The notes below the pieces were generated by a model. It saw only the letters and a list, made by a program, of their open reading frames with translations, was not told where the DNA came from and did not search any database. The position numbers and the translations under genes were made by a program. A stretch of DNA of 64,000 nucleotides from Paraglaciecola polaris LMG 21857 (GTDB lineage Bacteria; Pseudomonadota; Gammaproteobacteria; Enterobacterales; Alteromonadaceae). This document shows positions 29,941 to 39,216 of this stretch, piece after piece (the first letter of the stretch is position 1; each line of letters opens with the position of its first letter). The stretch covers positions 62,001 to 126,000 of the forward strand of contig NZ_BAER01000115.1 of the NCBI RefSeq assembly GCF_000315055.1. The letters are read 5' to 3'.

Positions 29941-31782
29941 ATGGAAACCGCCTTACCCAATCGACCTGACTGGCAAGCAATACTCAAGTCAGGTAATCGC
30001 ATTTTTGTTGGCTCTAATGCGGCCGTTCCTAATGCACTTATCGATGATTTAATTGCCAATAGTGGGGACCTACACGACATTGAATTGGTGCATATTAATA
30101 CGTTGTCAGAAAGCCGTTGGGTAGAGCCGCAATTCAATGACTTATTTAAAGTTAATACGTTATTTATTGGCGGCGAAAAAATTCGTCAAGCGGTAGCTGA
30201 GGGGCGAGTGGACTACACGCCGTGTTTTCTATCAGAAGTACCATCATTGTTTGAACAAGATATCTTGCCACTTGATGCGGCGTTAATTATGGTCAGCTTG
30301 CCTGATAAATACGGTTATTGCTCATTGGGTGTGGCGGTCGATGTAAATTTGGCTGCCGTTAAAAAAGCCAAATATGTGATTGCCCAAATAAACCCGCTAA
30401 TGCCCCGTACCAGTGGGCAGACATTTATCCGCATTGATGATATTGCGGCATGCATAGAGGTTGAACAAGCCTTGCCTGAACTACCGTATTTCGAGCCAGA
30501 TAAAATCACTGAACGCATAGGCCAATATGTCGCTATGTTAGTGGATGATGGTGCAACGTTGCAGCTCGGGGTGGGGAAAATTCCTAATGCGGTATTGTAT
30601 TATTTGCAGAACCACCAAGACCTGGGCGTGCACAGTGAGTTAATTACGGACGGTATTATCGATTTGATTGCTAAAGGGGTGATCAACAACGGTAAAAAGA
30701 CCTTTCATCCGGGCAAAACGGTGGCGAGTTTTTGTTTAGGCAGTAAGAAGCTTTATGATTTTGTGGATAATAACCCTCATGTTGAGTTTTATCCCAGCGA
30801 TTACCTTAACTCGCCAGCGAATATTGCGCGAAATCATAAAATGGTCGCCATTAATAGCGCACTGGAAGTCGACCTAACAGGGCAAGTGGTCGCTGATTCA
30901 ATTGGGCATCAGTTTTACAGTGGCATAGGCGGGCAAGTGGATTTTATTCGTGGTGCTGCTATGTCACTAGGCGGCAAGCCCATTATCGCTATGCCTTCTA
31001 CGGCTAAAGGGGGTACTATTTCGCGTATTGTCCCTTTTATCTCCGAGGGAAGCGGGGTAGTGACAAGTCGTGGACACGTGCATTATGTGGTTACCGAGTT
31101 TGGTGTGGCTTCGCTTAAAGGGCGCAGTATTCGTGAGCGTGCCTTAGAATTAATTCGGGTGGCTCACCCTAAATTTCGTGAACAGTTGCTTGCTAAGGTA
31201 CGTGAGCATTATTGGGTGCCGCATTATCAAAAAAACTATCCCCGGGAAGTGCCTGAACTAGGGTCTTTGGGGTTCAAAACACTTAGAGTCGATAATCAGG
31301 CCTTCGACTTGCGGCCATTAAATCCGGCTGATGAACGTCGTTTGCAAGAGTTCTTTTACTCACATACCAAAGAAACTTTGTTTTACCGGTATAACCACTA
31401 TCCGACCCAAATGACCCGAGAAAAGTCCTGTAATTTAGTCAGCGTTGATCAAAGTCATGACTTGGCCTTGTGCATTGTTAGGCAACAAGGCTCGGTTGCA
31501 GAAATTCAGGCGGTGGGGCGTTATTATTTGTATGCTGACAATCAAACCTGCGAAGCGGCTTTTGTTACCCGAGAATCGTTTCACGGTAAAGGCATGGCCA
31601 AACAACTACTGGCAGAAATGATCCTTATCGCCAAGCAGCGTGGTTTGAAAAAAATGCTGGCCATGGTCAGAGCCGATAATCGTAATATGCTTAGAGTCTT
31701 CGAAAGCGCTCATTTTGAACGCCAACCAACTGAAGAGCCTGGTGAAGTGAATTTAATCTTAAGTCTGGATAAGCAGCAATGA
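29941..31782 (+). CDS. Acyl-CoA hydrolase/CoA-transferase fused to a GNAT acetyltransferase domain
   Basis: The 613-aa protein has two parts. Residues about 1-430 are a class I acetyl-CoA hydrolase/4-hydroxybutyrate CoA-transferase (Cat1/AtoA type), with QLGVGKIPNAV and the probable catalytic Glu at about 233 in HSELITDG. GGQVDFIRGA and the VTEFGVASLKGRSIRERA signature near 395 are also present. Residues about 455-610 are a GNAT N-acetyltransferase with the acetyl-CoA-binding loop HGKGMAKQ (about 548-555) and a C-terminal NMLRVFESAHFE. It probably handles acyl-CoA and transfers acyl groups to an amine. The last four bases overlap the deacetylase-family gene, so the two are an operon. Confidence 0.85.
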   Translation: METALPNRPDWQAILKSGNRIFVGSNAAVPNALIDDLIANSGDLHDIELVHINTLSESRWVEPQFNDLFKVNTLFIGGEKIRQAVAEGRVDYTPCFLSEVPSLFEQDILPLDAALIMVSLPDKYGYCSLGVAVDVNLAAVKKAKYVIAQINPLMPRTSGQTFIRIDDIAACIEVEQALPELPYFEPDKITERIGQYVAMLVDDGATLQLGVGKIPNAVLYYLQNHQDLGVHSELITDGIIDLIAKGVINNGKKTFHPGKTVASFCLGSKKLYDFVDNNPHVEFYPSDYLNSPANIARNHKMVAINSALEVDLTGQVVADSIGHQFYSGIGGQVDFIRGAAMSLGGKPIIAMPSTAKGGTISRIVPFISEGSGVVTSRGHVHYVVTEFGVASLKGRSIRERALELIRVAHPKFREQLLAKVREHYWVPHYQKNYPREVPELGSLGFKTLRVDNQAFDLRPLNPADERRLQEFFYSHTKETLFYRYNHYPTQMTREKSCNLVSVDQSHDLALCIVRQQGSVAEIQAVGRYYLYADNQTCEAAFVTRESFHGKGMAKQLLAEMILIAKQRGLKKMLAMVRADNRNMLRVFESAHFERQPTEEPGEVNLILSLDKQQ

Positions 31783-32696
31783 GTTTTGTTTTTATTAGTC
31801 ACCCTAGTTGTGGTTTGCACGATGCAGGTGAAGATCACCCTGAGAGTCCCGATCGATTGCATGCTATTAATGATCAACTCATTGCCTCAAGGCTTGATTT
31901 TGTTATTGATAAACAGCAAGCAAGCAAAGCTACCAAAGCGCAATTATATTTAGCCCATGACAACGCATACGTGGATCATGTCTTTGCCAGTGCGCCAGAA
32001 CAAGGAGTCGTAGAATTAGCGCCGGATACCCAAATGGCGCCGCGAAGTTTAGAGGCTGCCTTGTATGCTGCTGGCGCAAACGTAATGGCGGTCGATTTAG
32101 TCATGCAGGGTAAAGCCGATCAAGCGTTTTGTGCCGTGCGCCCACCGGGACACCATGCTGAATATGCCAAGTCCATGGGCTTTTGTTTTTTCAACAATGT
32201 TGCCGTGGCTGCCGCTTATGCTATGGCACAATATGGTCTCAAGCGCATAGCCATAATTGATTTTGATGTGCATCACGGTAACGGCACCGAAAACATTTTT
32301 TTTAACGATGACCGGGTGCTGTTTTGCTCGTCTTTTGAGTCGCCTTTTTTCCCCTATAATACGGGGCCAGGTAACGAACATATTTTAAACTTACCTTTAC
32401 CCGCTGGCACCTATGGGGAGGAATTTATGCAAGCAATCAGTGAGCAATGGCTACCTAAAATAGATGCGTTTGCCCCCCAGTTAATTCTCATTTCTGCTGG
32501 ATTTGATAGTCACTATGAAGATGATATGGGCCATTTCAATTTAGTCGAAACGGACTACCACTGTCTGACCGCTGAGCTTAAAAAACTGGCAGTTAAACAT
32601 TGTAGTGGCCGAATGATATCCACTTTAGAAGGGGGTTATGTATTAAGTGCATTAGGCCGCAGTGTTACTGTGCATATAAAAGGAATGATGGAGTAA
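31779..32696 (+). CDS. Histone deacetylase family (class II-type) amidohydrolase
   Basis: The 305-aa zinc-dependent deacetylase-fold enzyme carries all the hallmarks: HPESPDRL near residue 21, the catalytic His pair in RPPGHHAE (about 121-128), zinc ligands in DFDVHHGNGTE (about 161-171), SAGFDSHYED with the third ligand (about 245), and EGGYVL with the transition-state Tyr region near the end. Bacterial relatives act on acetyl-polyamines, acetoin-linked or acetyl-lysine substrates. Translation is coupled to the CoA-transferase/GNAT gene by an ATGA overlap, which suggests that the acetyltransferase and this enzyme act on a common acetylated substrate. Confidence 0.92.
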   Translation: MSFVFISHPSCGLHDAGEDHPESPDRLHAINDQLIASRLDFVIDKQQASKATKAQLYLAHDNAYVDHVFASAPEQGVVELAPDTQMAPRSLEAALYAAGANVMAVDLVMQGKADQAFCAVRPPGHHAEYAKSMGFCFFNNVAVAAAYAMAQYGLKRIAIIDFDVHHGNGTENIFFNDDRVLFCSSFESPFFPYNTGPGNEHILNLPLPAGTYGEEFMQAISEQWLPKIDAFAPQLILISAGFDSHYEDDMGHFNLVETDYHCLTAELKKLAVKHCSGRMISTLEGGYVLSALGRSVTVHIKGMME

Positions 32697-32878
32697 TCAG
32701 TCACACATTTCTGCGATATTTCGCGCACTATATTCTAAAAAATCAATTAGTTGCCTGTCCAAGGATGGCCAAAACAGTACAAAGTTGACGATTAAATTAG
32801 GGCAAGTACTCGATTGAAAACGGTCCGGTCGTTTCTGAGACAATATAACTTGTGAACAACAGGACCGTTACATCTTCC

Positions 32879-33163
32879 CTATGGCTGGTCTTTTCTTTCA
32901 CCTATGGGTTTATCGTCACCTTTACAAATCGTGTCGTAACCGTCTCGGTAGTAGCGTAAATCTTCGCACGCTTCTTCGTAATGCTTTTTAGCTGTTAACG
33001 CTTGTTGCGGATATTGTTTATTGTTCATGGTTTTTCGCCATTCAGCGCATTGCTGCTCTTGGCGTTTAACTTCAAGAATATCTTCACAGGGTTTTTGGTG
33101 ATTGGCGCATCCTGAAAGGGCGGTAACGATTAGTGTGCTGGCGATAAGTAACTGAATTTTCAT
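32879..33163 (-). CDS. Small Cys-rich lipoprotein
   Basis: The 94-aa protein has a lipoprotein signal (about residues 1-19, lipobox LSGC with C19) and a polar, helical mature part containing four more cysteines (in KPCED, QQCAEW, EACED and TICKG) that could form two disulfides. It has no family I recognise. The ATG overlaps the stop of the response regulator-TPR gene by four bases, so it is co-translated with that gene. Confidence 0.7.
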   Translation of the reverse strand: MKIQLLIASTLIVTALSGCANHQKPCEDILEVKRQEQQCAEWRKTMNNKQYPQQALTAKKHYEEACEDLRYYRDGYDTICKGDDKPIGERKDQP

Positions 33164-34803
33164 GCTACCTCTACATATTTACCGAGATCACTTTTAAGTG
33201 ATTCGAATTTTTGTTGGTGAGATTCAAGCATAACCATATTTTTCAAATGTCGATACATCTGTTTTAACGTATTGACCGCGCGAGTTTCTGGTTTTTTCAT
33301 CTGAGCAATGAGTTTTAAATTACACTGCAGGATATTCAACGCAATCCCGGTATTAACGGGGGCCACTTTTTGTGCTGCCATAAAGGCGTTATAGGCTTCT
33401 TGAAAACGCCCACTGTTATAGTGCTCTATGCCCTGTTTATTGAAATTTTGATAGTGATGCTTACGTTCAGCTGTTTTTTCGACACTGGTTTTCAGTGCAA
33501 AAAGGGTACTTTCATCCAGCCTTTTTCCACTGTTGAGCAAGGTTTGGCTAAGCCGTTCAGCATCATCGTACTCACCTAAATCCAGCATCACTTTTATTGA
33601 GTCGGGTGCAAACGCAGTGGGGTATTTCTCGAAGCGTATTGCTATCTGGCGCTGACATTCACTCAAGGTGCGCTTGGCTTCTAATAAGCGCCCGTCTAGA
33701 TAACTGATACGGGCAGTCAAAATATTCTCGTATATACCATAATCAAAATCTTCATCAATTCGCGCTAGGGCTTCGTCATGACGGTAGCGTGCTATGGCCG
33801 TGAGCATTTCGTGCTGATATTTACTGCGTATTTGCTTATCGTCACAGTTTTCCGCTGCATCTAAAATACTGCGAAAATAATTACATAAATGTGAGATGTC
33901 TCTATGAATAGATTTTTTCGATTGCTCCCACACATCTAAACTGCGCTGCTTAACCATCTCGTAATTATGATTTTGCCTGGCTATTTTGCAAGCTGCCAAT
34001 TGACGCTCTACCGAGTAAGGCGCTAAGTCAATTGCCCGTTCAATTGCAACCTGGGCATTGACGTAATCGTGTTGCAATAAATAGCTCTGGGCTAATATAT
34101 CTTGGGCTTCAAAAAGCAATGGGTTACGAGAGGTGACATCTTGCGCCAAGGCAATGGCATTATCGTATTGCGTAAGGTACATTTCGGTTTTCGCAAGGGC
34201 AAGGCTCACCCAAGGCTGTGGTTTTTGTTTTAGCAGTGGGGTTAACATGTGTTTGGCTTGTGAATACTCGCCGGCTTTCCAGTACAACTCGGCCAATAGA
34301 CGACAACAGGTTTTTGCATAACGGGTTCCAGACAGGATCAAACGTCTACAGGCACTTATGGCTGCGGGGATATCATTTTTTTGCATTGCGGCATAAATTG
34401 CACACAAGGCAACACGCTTTTGGTGTGCTTTGGATAAACGTAGATTTAACTGAGCTTGGGAAAAGGGTTTGATCAGGTAGTCATCGGGTTGTTGTTCAAC
34501 ACTACCAAAGACTACCGGGCGTTCTGAATCGGCACTGACTACTGCGAATACAGTCTCGGGCTTGACCAGATTTTTTTGTCTGGCTTCTTCAAGGAATTGA
34601 AAGCCATTTTTTTTGCCGGAACCTAAATGTAGGTCGCAAATAATGAAATCGAATTTTTCTTTCTTGCAGGCCGCTAGGGCTGAATCTGCATTTTGCACCG
34701 CCACTACCGATTGTGCACCCATGTTATTCACCACACCGCGTAACAACGTCAGAAAAGGCCGTTGGTCGTCGACTATCAATACGCGTTTGTCTGAATAATT
34801 CAT
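33160..34803 (-). CDS. Response regulator with C-terminal TPR repeats
   Basis: The 547-aa protein has an N-terminal receiver domain (1-125) with the acidic pair D12-D13, phosphoacceptor D57 (ICDLHLG) and the conserved Lys in LIKPFS near residue 113. From about 140 to 530 it is helical with TPR-like units, for example AKTEMYLTQYDNAIALAQDV and GIEHYNSGRFQEAYNAFMAAQK. There is no DNA-binding or GGDEF/HD domain, so the output is probably protein-protein interaction. No histidine kinase is adjacent. It is followed by an overlapping lipoprotein gene. Confidence 0.85.
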   Translation of the reverse strand: MNYSDKRVLIVDDQRPFLTLLRGVVNNMGAQSVVAVQNADSALAACKKEKFDFIICDLHLGSGKKNGFQFLEEARQKNLVKPETVFAVVSADSERPVVFGSVEQQPDDYLIKPFSQAQLNLRLSKAHQKRVALCAIYAAMQKNDIPAAISACRRLILSGTRYAKTCCRLLAELYWKAGEYSQAKHMLTPLLKQKPQPWVSLALAKTEMYLTQYDNAIALAQDVTSRNPLLFEAQDILAQSYLLQHDYVNAQVAIERAIDLAPYSVERQLAACKIARQNHNYEMVKQRSLDVWEQSKKSIHRDISHLCNYFRSILDAAENCDDKQIRSKYQHEMLTAIARYRHDEALARIDEDFDYGIYENILTARISYLDGRLLEAKRTLSECQRQIAIRFEKYPTAFAPDSIKVMLDLGEYDDAERLSQTLLNSGKRLDESTLFALKTSVEKTAERKHHYQNFNKQGIEHYNSGRFQEAYNAFMAAQKVAPVNTGIALNILQCNLKLIAQMKKPETRAVNTLKQMYRHLKNMVMLESHQQKFESLKSDLGKYVEVA

Positions 34804-35119
34804 TATGTCATCTACCTTTAGTGTCCGTTACATAAGGTGTTTGTGGTGTGTGGTCTGATGATGTTACATCGAACACAACATTAATGGGTAAATATTTTCT
34901 CGTTTAGTGAGTGTGTAATCTACATGGATTTAACTGAATTTGGTTATGGTATTTCATCCTTAAGTATAAGAAGTATGGGGATGGTCGCTTTATTGTTTTC
35001 AGCAAATGGCAGCCAAGAACAAGAATTGTGATAATCTATCTTGAGGGTAATTATGTTGAACATATTTCAATTTTTAATGACAGATTTATTGGAAAAATCC
35101 AATGATAAGAGAAGGTTAG
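34804..35119. other. Divergent promoter region between the response regulator and ubiF
   Basis: About 316 A/T-rich bases without a gene. A perfect inverted repeat ATTGGA-aaaa-TCCAAT (35088-35103) lies 17 bases before the ubiF start codon and could be an operator or a hairpin that affects ribosome access. I see no further confident elements. Confidence 0.4.
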
Positions 35120-36265
35120 GTGTTTGATTTTTGTATAGTGGGTGGCGGAATGGTTGGCGCAGCAACCGCCTTAGGTTTAGCACAAAAAGGGTTCTCGATT
35201 GCATTGGTAGAAGAGCACATGCCCAAGCCATTTGATTCGGCTGATGGGCCTGATATGCGTGTTTCGGCCATCAGTGTGACATCGCAAGCCTTACTCGAAT
35301 CGTTAGGTGCTTGGCAATATATCGAAGACATGCGCACTTGTAGCTACCGTCGTCTGTCTGTTTGGGAGCGTCCGCAGTGTCGTACCGATTTTGTCAGCGA
35401 CGATATCAATGCCCCGCGCCTGGGTTACATTATTGAAAACCGTGTTCTACAGTTGGGCTTACACCAAGCATTGGCGCATTTTGCAAACGTCACATGGTTT
35501 AGTGACAGCCCAGTACAGAAAATCATTACTGGCGCCGCACCCGAAGTTCATTTAACCGATAAGCAGCAGCTTCATTGTCGCTGGTTGATCGGTGCCGATG
35601 GTTTACATTCACAGGTTCGAGATGCAGCTTGCATTGGTACCCAGGGATGGCAATATCGTCAGCAGGCATTTGCTATTCAAATCGAGACCCGCGCTCAGCA
35701 ACAAGATATTACCTGGCAACAATTCACGCCAACTGGCCCAGTTGCGTTTTTACCCATGTACCAACAGTATGCATCTTTGGTGTGGTACAACAGCACGGCC
35801 AATATTAATCGCTTGAAAGCGTTATCACCCATTGCATTAAAGCAAGAAATCATACGTTGTTTTCCAGACGAGCTGGTGGACTTTGATGTGCTTAAAACCG
35901 CCCATTTTCCGCTGATGAGAATGCACGCCAAGCAATATGTTAAAGAACGGGTTGTATTGATTGGTGATGCAGCTCATGCCATTAACCCCTTAGCCGGGCA
36001 AGGGGTGAATCTGGGCTTCAAAGATGTGTCGGCTTTGTTAGCGTGCGTGACAGATGAACTGCCAAAAACTGACGATTTTCTTCGTTATGAATCGAAACGA
36101 CGCAAAGATAATTTGCTGATGATGACAGCGATGGATGCAATCTACGGCACATTTAAGCAAACTAATCCGGTCATAAAAACATTACGTAGCCTTGGTTTTA
36201 CGTTGGCCAACAATGGAGGCGTCGTTAAGCATCAAGTCATGAAATACGCCATGGGGTTAAACTAA
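35120..36265 (+). CDS. ubiF: 3-demethoxyubiquinol 3-hydroxylase
   Basis: The 381-aa FAD-dependent monooxygenase of the UbiH/UbiF/VisC family closely follows E. coli UbiF and would add a ring hydroxyl in ubiquinone synthesis. Motifs are the FAD glycine loop VGGGMVGAATALGLAQKG (about 7-24), LIGADGLHSQVR (about 155) and LIGDAAHAINPLAGQGVNLG (about 278-297). UbiF-like stretches TWQQFTPTGPVAFLP and ASLVWY are present. The GTG start is supported by AGAAGG seven bases upstream. UbiF is distinguished from its paralogues by eye only. Confidence 0.88.
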   Translation: MFDFCIVGGGMVGAATALGLAQKGFSIALVEEHMPKPFDSADGPDMRVSAISVTSQALLESLGAWQYIEDMRTCSYRRLSVWERPQCRTDFVSDDINAPRLGYIIENRVLQLGLHQALAHFANVTWFSDSPVQKIITGAAPEVHLTDKQQLHCRWLIGADGLHSQVRDAACIGTQGWQYRQQAFAIQIETRAQQQDITWQQFTPTGPVAFLPMYQQYASLVWYNSTANINRLKALSPIALKQEIIRCFPDELVDFDVLKTAHFPLMRMHAKQYVKERVVLIGDAAHAINPLAGQGVNLGFKDVSALLACVTDELPKTDDFLRYESKRRKDNLLMMTAMDAIYGTFKQTNPVIKTLRSLGFTLANNGGVVKHQVMKYAMGLN

Positions 36266-36335
36266 TCATCTGACTATTTTATCCGCTGTTATAAAAAGAA
36301 GTACGCACATATTCGGTAATCACCTTAGGAGAACA

Positions 36336-38231
36336 ATGATGATAAAACATCTGCTGGTTCCATTCGCTTTGAGCGCTTTTGTTAGTGCGTGCTCTGTGCA
36401 GCAAGAAAAAAGTGTCAACAACGCGCAAAGTGCAACGCAGACTGAGCATGCCCAAAACCTGATGACCGTTGAGGGAAAACAAGCCGCTTTGCAGGCACTC
36501 GTCAATCAATATACCGTGCAATTCATGCATTACGAACCGCTTCTTGCCACAGCCATAGGTGTACCCGAGTCAATTGCTGGCAAAGGCTATAACACGCGTT
36601 TTACTGATTTTTCGCCTGAGGGAATGCGTAAGCTGCAGGAGGACATGAATACCGGCTCTCAGGCGGTGGCTAAAATAAACGATGATGGTTTCTCGAATGA
36701 TGAAAAACGTCACCAACAAATAGTGACTGATATTTTACGTTATTACGCTGGTTTTTCTGAGTTTAATGGTGGTTACATAGACACATGGGCGGGGCATTTA
36801 CCCTATATTATTAATCAATTAGCGGGTCCGCTAATTGATGTGCCTAAGGTCATGCAGGTTCAGCAACCTGTTGCCAATCTAGCTCAAGCAAAAGAATATA
36901 TTGAGCGTTTACAGCATTTTGATTTTTTAGTAGCTGGGGTACTGGAAAAATTTCAAGCCGATAGAATTAATGGTGTGCAACTACCGCAAAAGCTATACCC
37001 ACAAACCTTGGCCTATTTCGAAAACTTTCTTGCAAGTCCAGTGGCTGAGCATGCTTTGGTGACGTCGTTTGAGAGCAGACTTGCTACGTCAGATATTGGC
37101 CAAGAGCAGCAAGATGACTTGGTTGAACAAGCTAAAAAAGCGCTGACAAATGTGGTGTATCCTGCCTACCAAACGGTGAAAGACACCTTACTTGCAACCC
37201 AAGCACATGCCCCTAAGGGCGATGGCATTTGGGCTCAGCCTAATGGCGAAGCCATGTATTTGCACGAGGTACGCTATTTAGGTGACTCGAACATGACGCC
37301 GGATGATATTCATCAGTTGGGCCTAGATGAAGTGGCGCGTATAAGCCAAGAAATGGACACCATTTTACGGGCACAAGGATATACAGACGGTAACGTGGGT
37401 GAGCGCATGGTAAAGCTAGCCGAGCAGCCAGAGTTTCTTTACCAAGATAGCGACGAAGGACGTAGCCGTTTGTTAGAGGATTTAAACGGACAAATTTCAG
37501 CAATAATGGCCAAAACCGACGGTTACTACGGTACATTGCCGACCCAAAAGGTAGAGGTTAAGCGCATTCCTAAAGTGACAGAAGCGGGGGAGGCGGGTGG
37601 CTATTATTCTTCCCCCTCATTGGATGGGGAGCGCCCAGGTATATTCTGGATCAACTTGCGAGATATGTCTGCGGTACCCAGCTTTTCGTTAAAAACACTG
37701 ACCTACCACGAGGCAGTGCCGGGCCATCACTTTCAGATTGCCCTTAACATGGCGCAACAAGACATAGGGCTGTTAAGACAAAATGCGCCTTTTAATGCGT
37801 ATGTTGAAGGTTGGGCGCTGTATTCTGAGCTCGTCGCCAAGGAAATGGGCATGTATCAAGACGATCCGTTTGGTGACTTAGGACGTTTGCAGGCTGAATT
37901 ATACCGAGCGGTGCGCTTAGTGGTTGATACTGGCTTGCATCGTAAACAGTGGGCCCGGGAAAAAGCCATTGAGTACTTCCATCAAACCACAGGCACAGGC
38001 ATGACAGACGTGATTGCTGAAGTCGAACGGTACATGGCATTACCTGGCCAAGCCTTAGGATATAAACTGGGCATGTTGCAGTTTGTTGAGCTGCGTCATT
38101 TGGCCGAGCGTGAATTAGGCAGTGAATTTGATTTGAAGCGTTTTCATGATCTCTTGCTTTTACCCGGTGCTCGCCCCATGTCTGTAGTGAGAAGCGACGT
38201 AAAACGCTGGATCAACAATAACGGGATTTAA
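36336..38231 (+). CDS. DUF885 family lipoprotein, probable metallopeptidase
   Basis: The 631-aa protein begins with a lipoprotein signal peptide (lipobox SAC, C19), so it is anchored in the envelope. The DUF885 fold is recognised from LDEVARISQEMD, PSFSLKTLTYHEAVPGHHFQ with a zinc-peptidase-like HExxPGHH (about 455-465), and EGWALYSELVAKEMG (about 490) carrying the third ligand Glu. Members are thought to be zinc-dependent carboxypeptidase-like enzymes. AGGAGA precedes ATG 36336; the second ATG is also possible. Confidence 0.88.
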   Translation: MMIKHLLVPFALSAFVSACSVQQEKSVNNAQSATQTEHAQNLMTVEGKQAALQALVNQYTVQFMHYEPLLATAIGVPESIAGKGYNTRFTDFSPEGMRKLQEDMNTGSQAVAKINDDGFSNDEKRHQQIVTDILRYYAGFSEFNGGYIDTWAGHLPYIINQLAGPLIDVPKVMQVQQPVANLAQAKEYIERLQHFDFLVAGVLEKFQADRINGVQLPQKLYPQTLAYFENFLASPVAEHALVTSFESRLATSDIGQEQQDDLVEQAKKALTNVVYPAYQTVKDTLLATQAHAPKGDGIWAQPNGEAMYLHEVRYLGDSNMTPDDIHQLGLDEVARISQEMDTILRAQGYTDGNVGERMVKLAEQPEFLYQDSDEGRSRLLEDLNGQISAIMAKTDGYYGTLPTQKVEVKRIPKVTEAGEAGGYYSSPSLDGERPGIFWINLRDMSAVPSFSLKTLTYHEAVPGHHFQIALNMAQQDIGLLRQNAPFNAYVEGWALYSELVAKEMGMYQDDPFGDLGRLQAELYRAVRLVVDTGLHRKQWAREKAIEYFHQTTGTGMTDVIAEVERYMALPGQALGYKLGMLQFVELRHLAERELGSEFDLKRFHDLLLLPGARPMSVVRSDVKRWINNNGI

Positions 38232-38281
38232 AGCATGTCTGAATGTCCACGTTTGATTACTCACATTGAAGGGAGGCTCCT

Positions 38282-38461
38282 TTGACGGTTTTAATTATTT
38301 TAGGCGTACTATTGGTTGCCTTATTGGTGGTGGTACCTTTGCTTGAGCGTTCAAGTTTTAGAATATCCGCTGAACAAACGTCAAAAATGAGCCGCTGGAT
38401 ATTACCTCTATTAGTGGTAATGGTAGTGGTACAACTGATTATGCATTTCACTTCGAATTGA
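38282..38461 (+). CDS. Small two-helix membrane protein, 59 aa
   Basis: This short gene begins with TTG, but the ribosome binding site AGGGAGG lies about seven bases upstream and is among the strongest in the window. It encodes MTVLIILGVLLVALLVVVP, a charged turn (ERSSFRISAEQTSKMSRW), a second hydrophobic helix (ILPLLVVMVVVQLIMHF) and a short tail. It would sit in the inner membrane as a hairpin. It follows the DUF885 gene by 50 bases. I do not know a family for it. Confidence 0.62.
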   Translation: MTVLIILGVLLVALLVVVPLLERSSFRISAEQTSKMSRWILPLLVVMVVVQLIMHFTSN

Positions 38462-38529
38462 TCGAGCTTGGCTAGTGTCACTAGCTAAGCAGTTTGACCC
38501 TTGATTTGCTTTACCTAAACGGAAAAACT

Positions 38530-39099
38530 ATGACATCAAAAATACTGTTTTTAGCGGGAAGTGCGCGCAAAGACTCTTTGAATAAAAAACTAGCCAAAGT
38601 GGCCTATGAACTCGCAGTAGAGCAGGGAGCAGATGCGACATTTGTTGATCTGAAAGATTATCCGATGCCGCTTTATGACGGCGACGATGAGAGTGCAACC
38701 GGCTTACCTGAAAATGCCGTCAAACTCAAAGAGCTGTTTATTGCGCACTCAGGGTTATTTATTGCTTCGCCTGAATACAACAGCTCGTTCTCCGCCTTGC
38801 TTAAAAACACCTTAGATTGGATATCTCGCCCACATTCTGTCAAAGAACGTCCGCTATGTGCTTTTCGCGATAAAGTCGCTGCATTGGCGTCTACATCTCC
38901 TGGTGCGCTAGGTGGTTTGCGAGGCTTAGTACCGCTTCGAATGATGCTGGGTAATATTCAGGTGATGGTGGTGCCAGAACAAATTGCTATTGGCGCAGGA
39001 ATGTCCGCGTTCGATGAAGAGGGTAAATTGACTGATGAGAAACAAAGCAGGGCATTAGGCTTAGTCGTTGCACGACTGATATCTGAAACGTCAAACTAA
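38530..39099 (+). CDS. NADPH-dependent FMN reductase family protein
   Basis: The 189-aa flavodoxin-fold protein has the FMN-phosphate loop GSARKDSLNKKLA near residue 8, the PLYDGDDE segment, and the SPEYNSSFSALLKNTLDWISRP signature (about 75-95). Such enzymes reduce FMN, quinones, chromate or azo compounds. I place the start at ATG 38530, where the family begins with the first beta strand; the frame extends upstream only to a TTG at 38494. It is preceded by a small membrane protein gene and convergent with the AGCS transporter. Confidence 0.9.
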   Translation: MTSKILFLAGSARKDSLNKKLAKVAYELAVEQGADATFVDLKDYPMPLYDGDDESATGLPENAVKLKELFIAHSGLFIASPEYNSSFSALLKNTLDWISRPHSVKERPLCAFRDKVAALASTSPGALGGLRGLVPLRMMLGNIQVMVVPEQIAIGAGMSAFDEEGKLTDEKQSRALGLVVARLISETSN

Positions 39100-39128
39100 C
39101 CTTAGCCAGCTTTAATAAAGATAAAAAG

Positions 39129-39164
39129 ACCCCCAGTAATTGATATGTTCAACTACTGGGGGTC
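39129..39164 (-). terminator. Rho-independent terminator of the AGCS transporter gene
   Basis: An 11-base stem GACCCCCAGTA/TACTGGGGGTC has a T run on the minus-strand side (A run at 39123-39127). The plus side lacks a T run, so it acts mainly on the leftward transcript. Confidence 0.85.
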
Positions 39165-39216
39165 ACTTCAGATGAGAGTCAGCGGCTTTTTGTATTTAGC
39201 TCAGAGCAATTAAGCG

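Noticed and set aside
32819-32869. Inverted repeat AACGGTCC/GGACCGTT between the deacetylase and lipoprotein genes as a terminator
   Set aside because: The spacer is about 36 bases and no T run follows on either side, so it is not a credible rho-independent terminator.
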